Origin: a virus
IMG/VR virus record: IMGVR_UViG_3300010413_001149
Location: 1 to 40,872 of that record
Length of the DNA stretch: 40,872 nucleotides
Strand: one strand, 5' to 3'
Under the pieces are notes generated by a model that ran no database searches, was not told the DNA's origin, and saw only the letters and a program-made list of their open reading frames with translations. Below, piece by piece: positions 32,895 to 39,415 of this stretch (position 1 is its first letter; each line of letters begins with the position of its first letter). A program made the position numbers and the translations under genes.

Positions 32895-33130
32895 TGAAAT
32901 ATGAAATATTATATAGATGGAAATGTGAATGTAATAATAATGTACATAGATTGAGTTTTGGTGTATGTAATTCGACAACAGAATACAATATAGCTGATAT
33001 AGAATGTATTTTTTGTAATAAAAAAATAATACATGTTGAAACGGTACGGAGAGAACTTGATCAAGGAATTATTTTAAGAGATATCGAGACGTTTTCTGTT
33101 ATTGCAGAAATAAAAGAAAAAATAAAGTGA
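32894..33130 (+). CDS. Small zinc-ribbon-like protein
   Basis: 78 residues. Cys pairs C-E-C (11-13) and C-I-F-C, with a further Cys at 25, resemble a zinc ribbon (WKCECNNNVHRLSFGVC ... IECIFCNKK). It is between the LamG fibre protein and the lysis genes. TAATG coupled. May be a small regulator; unassigned. Confidence 0.5.
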   Translation: MKYEILYRWKCECNNNVHRLSFGVCNSTTEYNIADIECIFCNKKIIHVETVRRELDQGIILRDIETFSVIAEIKEKIK

Positions 33131-33139
33131 GGGTTAGGG

Positions 33140-33316
33140 ATGGGTAATATTGGATTGATTTTTACAATTGGGAGTTTGATATTTAACGGTATTATGTTCG
33201 CGATTATTAAGTTCAATGATCTCAAACATCTTAGTGCCGACGTTAAGGAAATTAAAACAGATGTTAAAATACATACTGAGAGAATAGCTCATATTGAGGG
33301 GAGGTTGGATAAATAA
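33140..33316 (+). CDS. Small membrane protein, holin-accessory (XhlA-like) candidate
   Basis: 58 residues: an N-terminal membrane segment (IGLIFTIGSLIFNGIMFAII) followed by an amphipathic helix with KEIKTDVKIHTERIAHIEGR, the mirror order of the usual XhlA. It precedes the endolysin and overlaps its ATG (TAATG). AGGGAT is the ribosome site. Role as holin or holin-accessory is inferred from topology and location. Confidence 0.5.
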   Translation: MGNIGLIFTIGSLIFNGIMFAIIKFNDLKHLSADVKEIKTDVKIHTERIAHIEGRLDK

Positions 33317-33888
33317 TGTTGAAAAAATTATTAAAATTTATATCCGATTTATGGAATGGAAAAGTTGGTTTACCGTTTCAATATATAAAAACAAAAAATA
33401 TAAATAGTAAATCAAAAATATCTTATGTGATAAAATTTATTTCAGACTTTTCTGGATATTGTTTGAATGCCGAAAGGAGATATCATTTGCCAGCCGAGGT
33501 TTTACTTGCACAAATTGCTGGTGAGACCGGGTGGGGTAGAAAAATATTATGTGAAGATGAAAAGGACAGTAAAAATTTATTTAATATAAAAATAAATTCT
33601 GAATGGGCCGGGGATTATGTTAATAAGAAAGTTCTTGAATATATAAATGGTGAAAAGAAATATATCTATCAAAAATTTAAAAAATATGAAACATATCAAG
33701 ACAGTGTTGATGATTATTGTCATCTAATTTTAAAGTATACTAGATATAAAGAATGTCAAGAATGGAATGGAGATATTGATAAATATATCAATGGCCTTTT
33801 AAAAGGTGGCTATGCCACTGATCCGCAGTATGGGGTTAAATTAAAAAAAATTATAGACAATTATTTTATAATCGAATATGAGGTATAA
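33316..33888 (+). CDS. Endolysin, glucosaminidase (LYZ2/FlgJ-like)
   Basis: 190 residues with the family's main landmarks: LPAEVLLAQIAGETGWGRKI holds the catalytic Glu at residue 70, then KNLFNIKINSEWAG, FKKYETYQDSVDDYCHLILK, and GYATDPQYGVKLKKIID near the end. This fold (GH73-type) hydrolyses the beta-1,4 linkage after N-acetylglucosamine in peptidoglycan. No Sec signal peptide is obvious, so release presumably depends on a holin. It is followed at once by a membrane protein and a spanin-like pair, completing a lysis cassette. Confidence 0.85.
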   Translation: MLKKLLKFISDLWNGKVGLPFQYIKTKNINSKSKISYVIKFISDFSGYCLNAERRYHLPAEVLLAQIAGETGWGRKILCEDEKDSKNLFNIKINSEWAGDYVNKKVLEYINGEKKYIYQKFKKYETYQDSVDDYCHLILKYTRYKECQEWNGDIDKYINGLLKGGYATDPQYGVKLKKIIDNYFIIEYEV

Positions 33889-33889
33889 G

Positions 33890-34096
33890 ATGAATTTTGT
33901 AAAGAAATTATTAAGGCGTTTGGAAAAATTAATTTTAAAGGCGGTAAGTCTTTCTTTTTTGACCTGGTGTTTTTTATTTTGGGCCTGGCAAACTAGCAAG
34001 ATTAATATTGACGGGAAAGATTTTTTGCTTTTCACAGCTGCCATCGTAGGGATTAAATCATATAAGATGATTAAGGAGAAAGACAATGTTGAATAA
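33890..34096 (+). CDS. Holin-like small membrane protein
   Basis: 68 residues from the ATG at 33890 (GAGG at 33880-33883). A basic N-terminus (VKKLLRRLEKLILK) is followed by two hydrophobic segments (AVSLSFLTWCFLFWAW and DFLLFTAAIVGIKSY) and a charged tail. Two-helix topology and location right after the endolysin fit a holin. The 33878 ATG in the same frame would add four residues. Stop overlaps the next gene. Confidence 0.6.
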   Translation: MNFVKKLLRRLEKLILKAVSLSFLTWCFLFWAWQTSKINIDGKDFLLFTAAIVGIKSYKMIKEKDNVE

Positions 34097-34343
34097 ACTT
34101 TTATTGTTCATTAAAAAAAACTGGTTTTCTTTGTTACTTTTTATTTGCGGATTAATTAAAATATATCTGGGTATTAAAAATAAAAACATAAAAAAAATTA
34201 CTGGCGAATATAATAAAAAAATAAAACAAATTGATAAGGAAATTGACAAACTTGAAAAGGAAAAAGTAAATGAAAAAGATTTTGATGATATTTCTCGTGA
34301 GTCTCTCATCAGTCGTATACACAAACTGCTTGGCGGACACTAA
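34086..34343 (+). CDS. i-spanin-like (Rz-type) protein
   Basis: 85 residues: an N-terminal membrane anchor (NWFSLLLFICGLIKIYLG, about 12-29) followed by a long charged coiled coil (ITGEYNKKIKQIDKEIDKLE and onward). This is the topology of inner-membrane spanins, which fuse inner and outer membranes at the last step of lysis in Gram-negative hosts. AAGGAG is well placed. The next gene begins inside it in another frame, as in Rz/Rz1 pairs. Confidence 0.6.
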   Translation: MLNKLLLFIKKNWFSLLLFICGLIKIYLGIKNKNIKKITGEYNKKIKQIDKEIDKLEKEKVNEKDFDDISRESLISRIHKLLGGH

Positions 34344-34584
34344 TGAATTTAGTTCAATAGAGCTTAAAAAAATAAATGTTATATTACATAATCATAGTAT
34401 CGTAACCCAACAATATAATTTAGAAAAAGAAAAAAGCAAAAGTAAAGATGACTTTATAAAATACCAGCGAGATCTGATTAACGATCTCCGGCCCACCTGG
34501 TATCAGCAAATTGGAAAGGAAATATATTTTTGGGCTAAGATATATATTGTAGTAAAAATCTTACAATTTTCTTTAAGCAAATAA
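34270..34584 (+). CDS. Nested partner of the i-spanin-like gene
   Basis: 104 residues. It starts 74 bases inside the preceding gene in a different frame. Signal-like N-terminus MKKILMIFLVSLSSVVYTNC is followed by a charged coil (EKEKSKSKDDFIKYQRDLIN) and a C-terminal hydrophobic stretch (EIYFWAKIYIVVKILQF). Cys20 could be lipidated, but Y-T-N-C is not a good lipobox; cleavage after CLA is an alternative. The overlap and signal peptide are Rz1-like, whereas the C-terminal membrane segment is more like a u-spanin. Assignment as outer-membrane spanin partner is inference. Confidence 0.5.
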   Translation: MKKILMIFLVSLSSVVYTNCLADTNEFSSIELKKINVILHNHSIVTQQYNLEKEKSKSKDDFIKYQRDLINDLRPTWYQQIGKEIYFWAKIYIVVKILQFSLSK

Positions 34585-34606
34585 TTTTTTTCATTGTTTA
34601 TCTCCG

Positions 34607-34650
34607 CTCTCTCTGGTTGGGAATGCCCGGCCGGGGAGAGTATTTTTTTT
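34607..34650 (+). terminator. Rho-independent terminator after the lysis cassette
   Basis: The left arm 34607-34616 (CTCTCTCTGG) pairs with 34631-34640 (CCGGGGAGAG), ten base pairs with two G-T wobbles, and a T-rich tail follows to 34650. It ends the late operon. Confidence 0.8.
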
Positions 34651-34651
34651 C

Positions 34652-34680
34652 TTGACTTTTTGTTAAAGGTGTAATATATT
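34652..34680 (+). promoter_or_regulatory. Promoter of the second lipoprotein gene
   Basis: TTGACT (34652-34657), 17 bases, TATATT (34675-34680). The context CTTGACTTTTTG equals that of the promoter at 35353 and resembles the minus-strand promoter at 31603-31631. It starts immediately after the terminator. Confidence 0.85.
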
Positions 34681-34717
34681 ATGTCGATAAATGTATATAT
34701 TTAAGGAGGTAAACATT

Positions 34718-35221
34718 ATGAAAAAATTAATGTTAGTTTTGTTTTTGTGTATGTGTTCGTGTGCCACATATAAAATAACCACACACGTTGATAAGTTCTC
34801 CGATATGCAAATCATATCAATGGAAAACAACAGATTGGATAATAATGTGTTCTGGGGTTATCCAAAAGTTGATTTGAATTTGCGTAAGATAATTAATAAG
34901 AGTGGTATTTCTTATTCCATTAATATTGATTATGTTGATACTCAATGGCTTTTCATTAGTTCCGGTAAGTCTTTGATGTTAGAAGTGGACGGTGAGAAAA
35001 AATATTTTTCTGGCCCTGGCAGTTCTAGATCAAGGACGGTTCGTTCTGGTGACGAAATAGCCGAGCATGCTTTCTATTCTGCCACAAAAAAAGATTTTTT
35101 AGAATTGGCACAAGCGAAAAAAATTGACGTGTTTATTTCTGGAAAATATGTTTGTGAGTGTTCTTGCACTTCTGGGAATTTGGAAAATATTAAAGAGTTT
35201 GTTGAAAAACATATAAAATAA
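34718..35221 (+). CDS. Lipoprotein, probable moron
   Basis: 167 residues from the ATG at 34718 (AAGGAGG upstream). Signal MKKLMLVLFLCMCSC suggests lipidation at Cys15; its lipobox is not canonical. The mature part contains TQWLFISSGKSLMLEVDGEK, followed by a YFSGPGSSRSR turn and a final helix ENIKEFVEKHI, a pattern I associate with small bacterial periplasmic lipoproteins of unknown function. It has its own promoter and terminator, so it is an independent transcription unit between late and early regions. Possible roles: superinfection exclusion or host envelope change. The leader and first codons match those of the minus-strand lipoprotein gene. Confidence 0.75.
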   Translation: MKKLMLVLFLCMCSCATYKITTHVDKFSDMQIISMENNRLDNNVFWGYPKVDLNLRKIINKSGISYSINIDYVDTQWLFISSGKSLMLEVDGEKKYFSGPGSSRSRTVRSGDEIAEHAFYSATKKDFLELAQAKKIDVFISGKYVCECSCTSGNLENIKEFVEKHIK

Positions 35222-35244
35222 TTAAACCCATACCAAAAAGTTTT

Positions 35245-35269
35245 AGCCCCACTTTTGTGGGGTTTTTTT
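35245..35269 (+). terminator. Rho-independent terminator of the lipoprotein unit
   Basis: AGCCCCAC-TTTT-GTGGGGTT (35245-35264): 8-bp stem, TTTT loop, T-run to 35269, 23 bases after the stop. Confidence 0.9.
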
Positions 35270-35352
35270 ATGCCATGATAAAATATTCTAAAAATAATTT
35301 TTTATTTCCCATTATACCGTAAAATATATTTTAAAACAATTGCAAAAAATAC

Positions 35353-35381
35353 TTGACTTTTTGCAATAAATGTGGTATATT
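35353..35381 (+). promoter_or_regulatory. Promoter of the accessory gene block
   Basis: TTGACT (35353-35358), 17 bases, TATATT (35376-35381), in the same CTTGACTTTTTG context as the promoter at 34652. It drives the genes from 35429 onward. Confidence 0.85.
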
Positions 35382-35428
35382 ATATATTATACGATAGTAA
35401 TTAACTATCAAATTTTAGGAGGTTGAGT

Positions 35429-35698
35429 ATGGATACATTAACATTTAAAACAAAGTATAATCAAATAGAAATTAGTATTAATGTTGTTGATCTTATTAGT
35501 GGATCAGAAAAACAAATTGAGTGGGCTAATAGAATTAGATATAATATAATTTCCGAAGCTGTACACACTTATGGAGAAAATGCTGATATTTTACCTATAA
35601 TTATTAAAGCGGGTACAATTAATGACTCGACTTATTGGATTAATCACAGAGATGATTTAGTAAGATTAATATTAAAAGATATTAGGGATAATCAATAA
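35429..35698 (+). CDS. Hypothetical early protein
   Basis: 89 residues from the ATG at 35429, six bases after a perfect AGGAGG. First gene of the unit. It is soluble and mixed alpha/beta: TLTFKTKYNQIEISINVVDL, then a helix EKQIEWANRIRYNIISEAVH and a C-terminal helix DDLVRLILKDIRDN. No motif recognised; the strong promoter and ribosome site imply early high expression. Confidence 0.6.
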   Translation: MDTLTFKTKYNQIEISINVVDLISGSEKQIEWANRIRYNIISEAVHTYGENADILPIIIKAGTINDSTYWINHRDDLVRLILKDIRDNQ

Positions 35699-35705
35699 TT
35701 TCGAA

Positions 35706-35721
35706 ACGGGCTTCGGCCCGT
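35706..35721 (+). other. UUCG-loop hairpin in the leader of the next gene
   Basis: ACGGGC-TTCG-GCCCGT is a 6-bp stem with a UUCG tetraloop. It has no T-run and lies 52 bases upstream of the next ATG, so it may stabilise transcript ends or act as a weak attenuator. Confidence 0.5.
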
Positions 35722-35772
35722 CTGACCGGAGGTGGTTGTCCGTCATTGATAAGATAGACCAGGAGGTTAAAT

Positions 35773-36420
35773 ATGGATTATTTTTTACCAATACCAAAAG
35801 AATTAAATTTTATAAGAAAATTCCCTGTTTATGGTGGTTGGGGAATGCTTATACCTGTATCAGCTGGACTATATAAAAGATCAATTCCTAATTTTTGTAA
35901 AGAATTAGACATTAACCCTTTCGATATTTTTTATGTAAGCAATGAACGAATCAAAAAACAACCTCTTGAAAAAATTAAAAAGGATCTTGGCTTATATGAA
36001 GAAATGGAAGATGATAAATTTATTAAATATAGAGTGTTTGACATTTTAGAAGATTTTTCAAATTGCATTCAGCATACTATACTAGATGCACATTTAGGAA
36101 AAAGTAAATTAATAAGATTCTTTTCTGGTGAATTGAATGTAATAACAGAGGATAAATTAAAAAATTTAATTGAATTTTATAATATAAAACCTTTAAATAT
36201 TATACAAAAAAGATTAGAAGATAATCCGCTTCTCGAAGATACTATAAAAGATTTAATTGGTGCACTCCAAATTGATGGATTATCTAAAAATGAAGCGATA
36301 CAAACTGTAGTTGAATGGAATGAATTAGATGTCAATACCGGTAAAAAAATAATAGATATGCCTAATCACTATTACAGTTTAAAAAAAGAAAATCTAGAAA
36401 TTATGAAACAATATTTTTAA
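35773..36420 (+). CDS. Hypothetical early protein
   Basis: 215 residues, mostly alpha-helical, Lys/Asn/Ile-rich. The N-terminus PVYGGWGMLIPVSAGLYKRS has a hydrophobic Gly-rich segment. Later DLIGALQIDGLSKNEAIQTV and VEWNELDVNTGKKIID look like a small helical bundle. No enzyme motif or domain that I recognise. Ribosome site AGGAGG. In the same direction as its neighbours. Confidence 0.6.
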   Translation: MDYFLPIPKELNFIRKFPVYGGWGMLIPVSAGLYKRSIPNFCKELDINPFDIFYVSNERIKKQPLEKIKKDLGLYEEMEDDKFIKYRVFDILEDFSNCIQHTILDAHLGKSKLIRFFSGELNVITEDKLKNLIEFYNIKPLNIIQKRLEDNPLLEDTIKDLIGALQIDGLSKNEAIQTVVEWNELDVNTGKKIIDMPNHYYSLKKENLEIMKQYF

Positions 36421-36422
36421 TA

Positions 36423-36456
36423 ATCCCCACAGCTGCCCTACCGGCTATACGGGGAT
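36423..36456 (+). other. Two-stem RNA hairpin before a membrane-protein gene
   Basis: ATCCCC (36423-36428) pairs with GGGGAT (36451-36456); inside, AGCTG (36431-36435) pairs with CGGCT (36442-36446) across a CCCTAC loop. There is no T-run. It is directly followed by AAGGAGG, so it could affect translation or mRNA stability. Confidence 0.5.
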
Positions 36457-36474
36457 AATTTAAGGAGGTTAGTT

Positions 36475-36759
36475 ATGAAAAAGTTTATATCTTTATTTAT
36501 GTTATTTATATCGGTAATAATATTATATGGTATTACAAAATGCACAATATCGGCCATAAACAAAAATAAAATTTTAGATGAACAATATAAAGAATCTCAT
36601 ACCGTTTATAAACTAAATCAATATGATACTATGTCATTGCCAAAAGAAGCAAAGGTAATAAAACAATACAATGAGGAATGGATTTTATTTGAACTCGAGG
36701 GAAAAATATTTTTATTTTATGAACGGTACAAAATGGCGGCATTAACACAAGTTAAATAA
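36475..36759 (+). CDS. Membrane-anchored hypothetical protein
   Basis: 94 residues: an N-terminal membrane segment FISLFMLFISVIILYGITK (residues 4-22) that is probably an uncleaved anchor, followed by a charged, mixed domain (EAKVIKQYNEEWILFELEGK). The lack of a cleavage site and of a lipobox argues against secretion. Ribosome site AAGGAGG. A small inner-membrane accessory protein; function unknown. Confidence 0.55.
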   Translation: MKKFISLFMLFISVIILYGITKCTISAINKNKILDEQYKESHTVYKLNQYDTMSLPKEAKVIKQYNEEWILFELEGKIFLFYERYKMAALTQVK

Positions 36760-36780
36760 TTTTATTATGGGAGGTTGGTT

Positions 36781-37074
36781 ATGAAAACATTAGAAGAACG
36801 ATTTGACAAAGCAATAGAAAAGGGTGATAAAAAAGATGAGAAAGAAATGAAAAATATTTATCGTAATGAAATATCATTAGATAAAACAATTCCAATTTAT
36901 GATCCTTACAAAGAAAATTACGAAGGCAAGGCCGTCATAAAAAAAATCTATTCTATATCTCATCGTAGAAATAGAGAGATAGTAACCGCAGCTGTATTAT
37001 TTATTGAAAATAAATATGGTGTAAAAATTACAGATGGGATGGAAGTTATACGGGATATATATTTAACAACATAA
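36781..37074 (+). CDS. Hypothetical early protein
   Basis: 97 residues from the ATG at 36781. A strongly charged N-terminal helix (EERFDKAIEKGDKKDEKEM) leads to a small domain with KAVIKKIYSISHRRNREIVT and IENKYGVKITDGMEVI. Its leader TTATGGGAGGTTGGTTATG is repeated identically before the gene at 37103. No family recognised. Confidence 0.5.
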   Translation: MKTLEERFDKAIEKGDKKDEKEMKNIYRNEISLDKTIPIYDPYKENYEGKAVIKKIYSISHRRNREIVTAAVLFIENKYGVKITDGMEVIRDIYLTT

Positions 37075-37102
37075 AAAAAATAAATTTTATGGGAGGTTGG
37101 TT

Positions 37103-37240
37103 ATGGATTACAAAAAAAATTATAAGATAATTTATACCAATGGGAAGGAAACAATCATGTGGTTATTTGGATCACAATTACCAATCATTACCAGGGCAAT
37201 GAAAGCCTTGGGGATTAGGTTTATTATTCCAGTGAGTTAA
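37103..37240 (+). CDS. Small hypothetical protein
   Basis: 45 residues with the same GGGAGGTTGGTT leader as its upstream neighbour. Basic and partly hydrophobic (YKIIYTNGKETIMWLFGSQL). No motif recognised. Confidence 0.45.
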   Translation: MDYKKNYKIIYTNGKETIMWLFGSQLPIITRAMKALGIRFIIPVS

Positions 37241-37252
37241 AGGAGAAAAGCA

Positions 37253-37993
37253 ATGAAACTAACAATTAAAGAGTGTAAGAAATTAGGAGGTTGTGCATCT
37301 GCCATTGAATACTACTCAAAACAAAATGAACGTGATTTAATTAAAGTTTTAGAAATGTCAATGCAGAAAAAACATATTGACGCAGTAAGGAAAGGATATG
37401 ATGCAGATATTTTGTTGTGGTCAATTTGGATAATTCCGAGAAAGTTAAAAAATAAAAGAGATATAGTTAAGTTTGCTATTTTTTGCGCTGAGCAAGTATT
37501 GCCTATATTTGAATCGGAATATCCTAACGATAATTGTCCACGCAAGGCAATTGAAGCGGCTAAAAAATGGTTGAAATGTTGTTCTAAAAATTTTGCTGCT
37601 GCTCAGACTGCTGCTCGGGCTGCTGCTCAGACTGCTGCTCAGACTGCTGCTCGGGCTGCTGCTCAGACTGCTGCTCAGACTGCTGCTGTTCGGGCTGCTG
37701 CTGCTGCTTGGGCTGCTGCTGCTGCTTGGGCTGCTGCTGCTGCTCGGGCTGCTGCTCGGGCTGCTGCTCGGGCTGCTGCTCGGGCTGCTGCTGCTGATGC
37801 TGCTGATGCTGCTCGGGCTGCTGCTCGGGCTGCTGCTTGGGCTGCTGCTGCTGATGCTGCTGATGCTGCTCGGGCTGCTGCTTGGGCTGCTGCTGCTGCT
37901 GCTGATGCTGCCAAAACAAAAATGCCAAAGAAAATTATTATGTATGGTATTAAACTTTTAAAAGGAGAAAAAAAATGTCAACAATTGAAGTAA
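37253..37993 (+). CDS. Alanine-rich repeat protein (putative immunity-protein-like)
   Basis: 246 residues. The first 112 resemble small bacterial proteins labelled putative immunity protein (Imm5-like): FAIFCAEQVLPIFESEYPND and PRKAIEAAKKWLKC are typical. Residues about 115-220 are almost pure Ala with Gln-Thr, Arg, Trp and Asp inserted at short regular intervals (AAQTAARAAAQTAAQ; AAWAAAAAWAAAAARAA; DAADAARAA), presumably one long helix. It ends in a short basic tail. The DNA of the repeat is GC-rich against an AT-rich background and built from 9-base GCTGCTNNN-type units. The start is ATG at 37253 behind AGGAG. Function unknown; possibly an anti-restriction or DNA-mimic-like helix, which is speculation. 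Confidence 0.65.
   Translation: MKLTIKECKKLGGCASAIEYYSKQNERDLIKVLEMSMQKKHIDAVRKGYDADILLWSIWIIPRKLKNKRDIVKFAIFCAEQVLPIFESEYPNDNCPRKAIEAAKKWLKCCSKNFAAAQTAARAAAQTAAQTAARAAAQTAAQTAAVRAAAAAWAAAAAWAAAAARAAARAAARAAARAAAADAADAARAAARAAAWAAAADAADAARAAAWAAAAAADAAKTKMPKKIIMYGIKLLKGEKKCQQLK
37595..37912 (+). repeat. GC-rich trinucleotide/9-base tandem repeat tract
   Basis: About 318 bases of GCT-based units (GCTGCTCAG, GCTGCTCGG, GCTGCTTGG, GCTGATGCT variants) inside the Ala-rich gene. All reading frames are open through it because the repeat contains no stop on either strand. The tract is prone to slippage and to assembly error. Confidence 0.9.
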
Positions 37994-38139
37994 TTCTATT
38001 AATAATTTTTGGTATTGTAGTATCGTTTATTTGCGCTGCAATGGAAGCGCACGAAAAGGCAAAGAAATTAGAGAAAAGAATTGATGAAGAACAAAATATG
38101 AAAAGGAGAGTTCAAAATGAAAACAGATTTAAGAAATGA
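37975..38139 (+). CDS. Small membrane protein with charged tail
   Basis: 54 residues, starting 19 bases before the end of the Ala-rich gene behind AAAGGAG. VILLIIFGIVVSFICAA is a membrane segment, followed by a basic coiled coil (HEKAKKLEKRIDEEQNMKRR). The stop overlaps the next ATG. Single-pass topology with a cytoplasmic coil; function unknown. Confidence 0.5.
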   Translation: MSTIEVILLIIFGIVVSFICAAMEAHEKAKKLEKRIDEEQNMKRRVQNENRFKK

Positions 38140-38401
38140 TTTAAATAATAAATTAATTGAACGGTTTAACAATTTATTCAAAGATGATATTGTGCGATTG
38201 AGGTTATATTCAACTGGAAGCGTAGAAGTTTTTTTAGATACGGGCAAATCGAAATTTTTAGATAGTGTATATGATAAAGGGGATGCATATATATATTTAC
38301 ATAAGAGATTCTTTGATTTTATAGAAGATTTTGCTTTAACTCATAATGTCAGTGTAAATTATAATAATACAAAAACAATTTTCCATTTTACAAATAAATA
38401 A
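38117..38401 (+). CDS. Hypothetical early protein
   Basis: 94 residues. ATG preceded by AAAGGAG. Soluble, charged alpha/beta, with RLRLYSTGSVEVFLDTGKSK and YIYLHKRFFDFIEDFALTHN. No recognisable motif. It overlaps the preceding gene by 23 bases. Confidence 0.5.
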   Translation: MKTDLRNDLNNKLIERFNNLFKDDIVRLRLYSTGSVEVFLDTGKSKFLDSVYDKGDAYIYLHKRFFDFIEDFALTHNVSVNYNNTKTIFHFTNK

Positions 38402-38416
38402 AAGGAGGGTAATAAA

Positions 38417-38626
38417 ATGAAAAAAGGAAATGTTTTATCAGTTAATATTTTGGTATGTAATATCTGTGGCCATGAGGTTACAACGTGCGCGGGTAAAGAG
38501 TGTGGCAATTATTTGGGCAATAATGAATCTGTATATTGCGATTATGAGAATGGGATGGAAGGTTTCGAACATTTTTGTGGTGATTGCGGCAAATATTTGA
38601 AAACATTCGATATTAAAAATAAATAA
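38417..38626 (+). CDS. Small Cys-rich zinc-finger-like protein
   Basis: 69 residues. Four Cys pairs or singles: VCNICGHEVTTCAGKECGNY and FCGDCGKYLKTF, i.e. two C-x2-C knuckles with additional Cys, arranged as in a zinc ribbon. Ribosome site AGGAGGG. Small zinc proteins in early phage regions often bind nucleic acid or host RNA polymerase, but no such target is visible here. Confidence 0.6.
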   Translation: MKKGNVLSVNILVCNICGHEVTTCAGKECGNYLGNNESVYCDYENGMEGFEHFCGDCGKYLKTFDIKNK

Positions 38627-38644
38627 AAGGAGGGAGTGATTATG
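38615..38644 (+). repeat. Repeated gene leader, copy 1
   Basis: AAAAATAAATAAAAGGAGGG plus AGTGATTATG: thirty bases identical to 38884-38913, ending in a start codon. It contains the ribosome site AGGAGGG. A shorter version (17 bases) precedes the gene at 39108. Confidence 0.85.
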
Positions 38645-38872
38645 ATACAAATATATTTTAAAAATGGTTTTAAATTTATTGAAATTAGAAAATGGCTTGT
38701 GATATCTATTGGAAAATTTAACAAAAAAAAATATTATGGTATGCTCAATGGAACTATTGTTTATAAAAATCAAAATCAATTTTTATTATTTGATAATTTG
38801 GAAATTGCCACATTAGAATTAATTCAATATATTAAAGAGGTTATGGAAAATGCTAATAATATATTGTTTTGA
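38642..38872 (+). CDS. Hypothetical early protein
   Basis: 76 residues from the ATG at 38642. A GTG two codons earlier is less well placed relative to AGGAGGG. Beta-rich, Lys/Asn/Ile-rich: IQIYFKNGFKFIEIRKWLVI, then a helix ELIQYIKEVMENANNI. No motif recognised. Confidence 0.5.
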   Translation: MIQIYFKNGFKFIEIRKWLVISIGKFNKKKYYGMLNGTIVYKNQNQFLLFDNLEIATLELIQYIKEVMENANNILF

Positions 38873-38883
38873 TGCTAAAATAA

Positions 38884-38913
38884 AAAAATAAATAAAAGGA
38901 GGGAGTGATTATG
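38884..38913 (+). repeat. Repeated gene leader, copy 2
   Basis: Thirty bases identical to 38615-38644 and ending in the start codon of the next gene. Confidence 0.85.
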
Positions 38914-39078
38914 GATAATGATATTTTGATTTTTTTAAAAAATAGTATTGATAATGCTATGAATAGCGGTAATACTTTGACTGATTTACGCGATTTCAAA
39001 CAATCAGAAAAACAGGGAATTGTTATTCCTATCGAGATGGCAAGGAGAATTATTGACTATGATAATATAAAATATTAG
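38911..39078 (+). CDS. Small hypothetical protein
   Basis: 55 residues starting at the end of leader copy 2. Helical and acidic at the N-terminus (MDNDILIFLKNSIDNAMNSG), with EKQGIVIPIEMARRIIDYDN near the C-terminus. No family recognised. Confidence 0.5.
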   Translation: MDNDILIFLKNSIDNAMNSGNTLTDLRDFKQSEKQGIVIPIEMARRIIDYDNIKY

Positions 39079-39107
39079 AAAATAATTTATTATAGGAGGG
39101 AGTGATT

Positions 39108-39341
39108 ATGGAAAAACAATTTAGATTTTATTTTAAAATTGTTTTAAATGGGAATGAAAAATGTAAATCTTTTCTGGCAAAAACCTGGGAAGATTTGAAA
39201 GAGAAATCACAAAAATATTTTGACTCCATTGATTGTGTTATAATTCCTTTAGGATATCACAAAAAAGATTCTCAATTAAGTCTATTGGGAAATCTAATTA
39301 ATTTACACCCTAACCACAAATGGGCTAAATGGCTAATATAG
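39108..39341 (+). CDS. Hypothetical early protein
   Basis: 77 residues from the ATG at 39108, behind the shared leader AGGAGGGAGTGATT (39094-39107). Mixed alpha/beta: RFYFKIVLNGNEKCKSFLAK, then WEDLKEKSQKYFDSIDCVII, ending in a hydrophobic, Trp-containing tail. No recognisable motif. A hairpin with a T-run follows 20 bases after the stop. Confidence 0.5.
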   Translation: MEKQFRFYFKIVLNGNEKCKSFLAKTWEDLKEKSQKYFDSIDCVIIPLGYHKKDSQLSLLGNLINLHPNHKWAKWLI

Positions 39342-39361
39342 GAATCCATAATCAACCTTAA

Positions 39362-39401
39362 GGGTGGGTAACAGGTTAGGCTGGCCCACCCGACCTTTTT
39401 T
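39362..39401 (+). terminator. Probable rho-independent terminator
   Basis: GGGTGGG (39362-39368) pairs perfectly with CCCACCC (39385-39391) across a 16-base loop. GACC and a run of six T follow (39396-39401). It lies directly before the ribosome site of the next gene, so read-through or a start downstream is expected. Confidence 0.6.
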
Positions 39402-39415
39402 AAAGGAGGTATACA

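Noticed and set aside
37595-37912. CRISPR-like array
   Set aside because: The units are continuous coding trinucleotide repeats, without unique spacers between conserved repeats.
37584-37928. Gln/Pro-rich, Leu-rich and other long frames over the GCT repeat, on both strands
   Set aside because: The repeat lacks stop codons in every frame, so they are artefacts of composition. Only the frame with the Imm5-like N-terminus and AGGAG is supported.
38615-39110. Insertion-sequence or attachment-site repeats
   Set aside because: The repeats are leaders ending in start codons. There is no transposase, inverted terminal repeat, integrase or target duplication.
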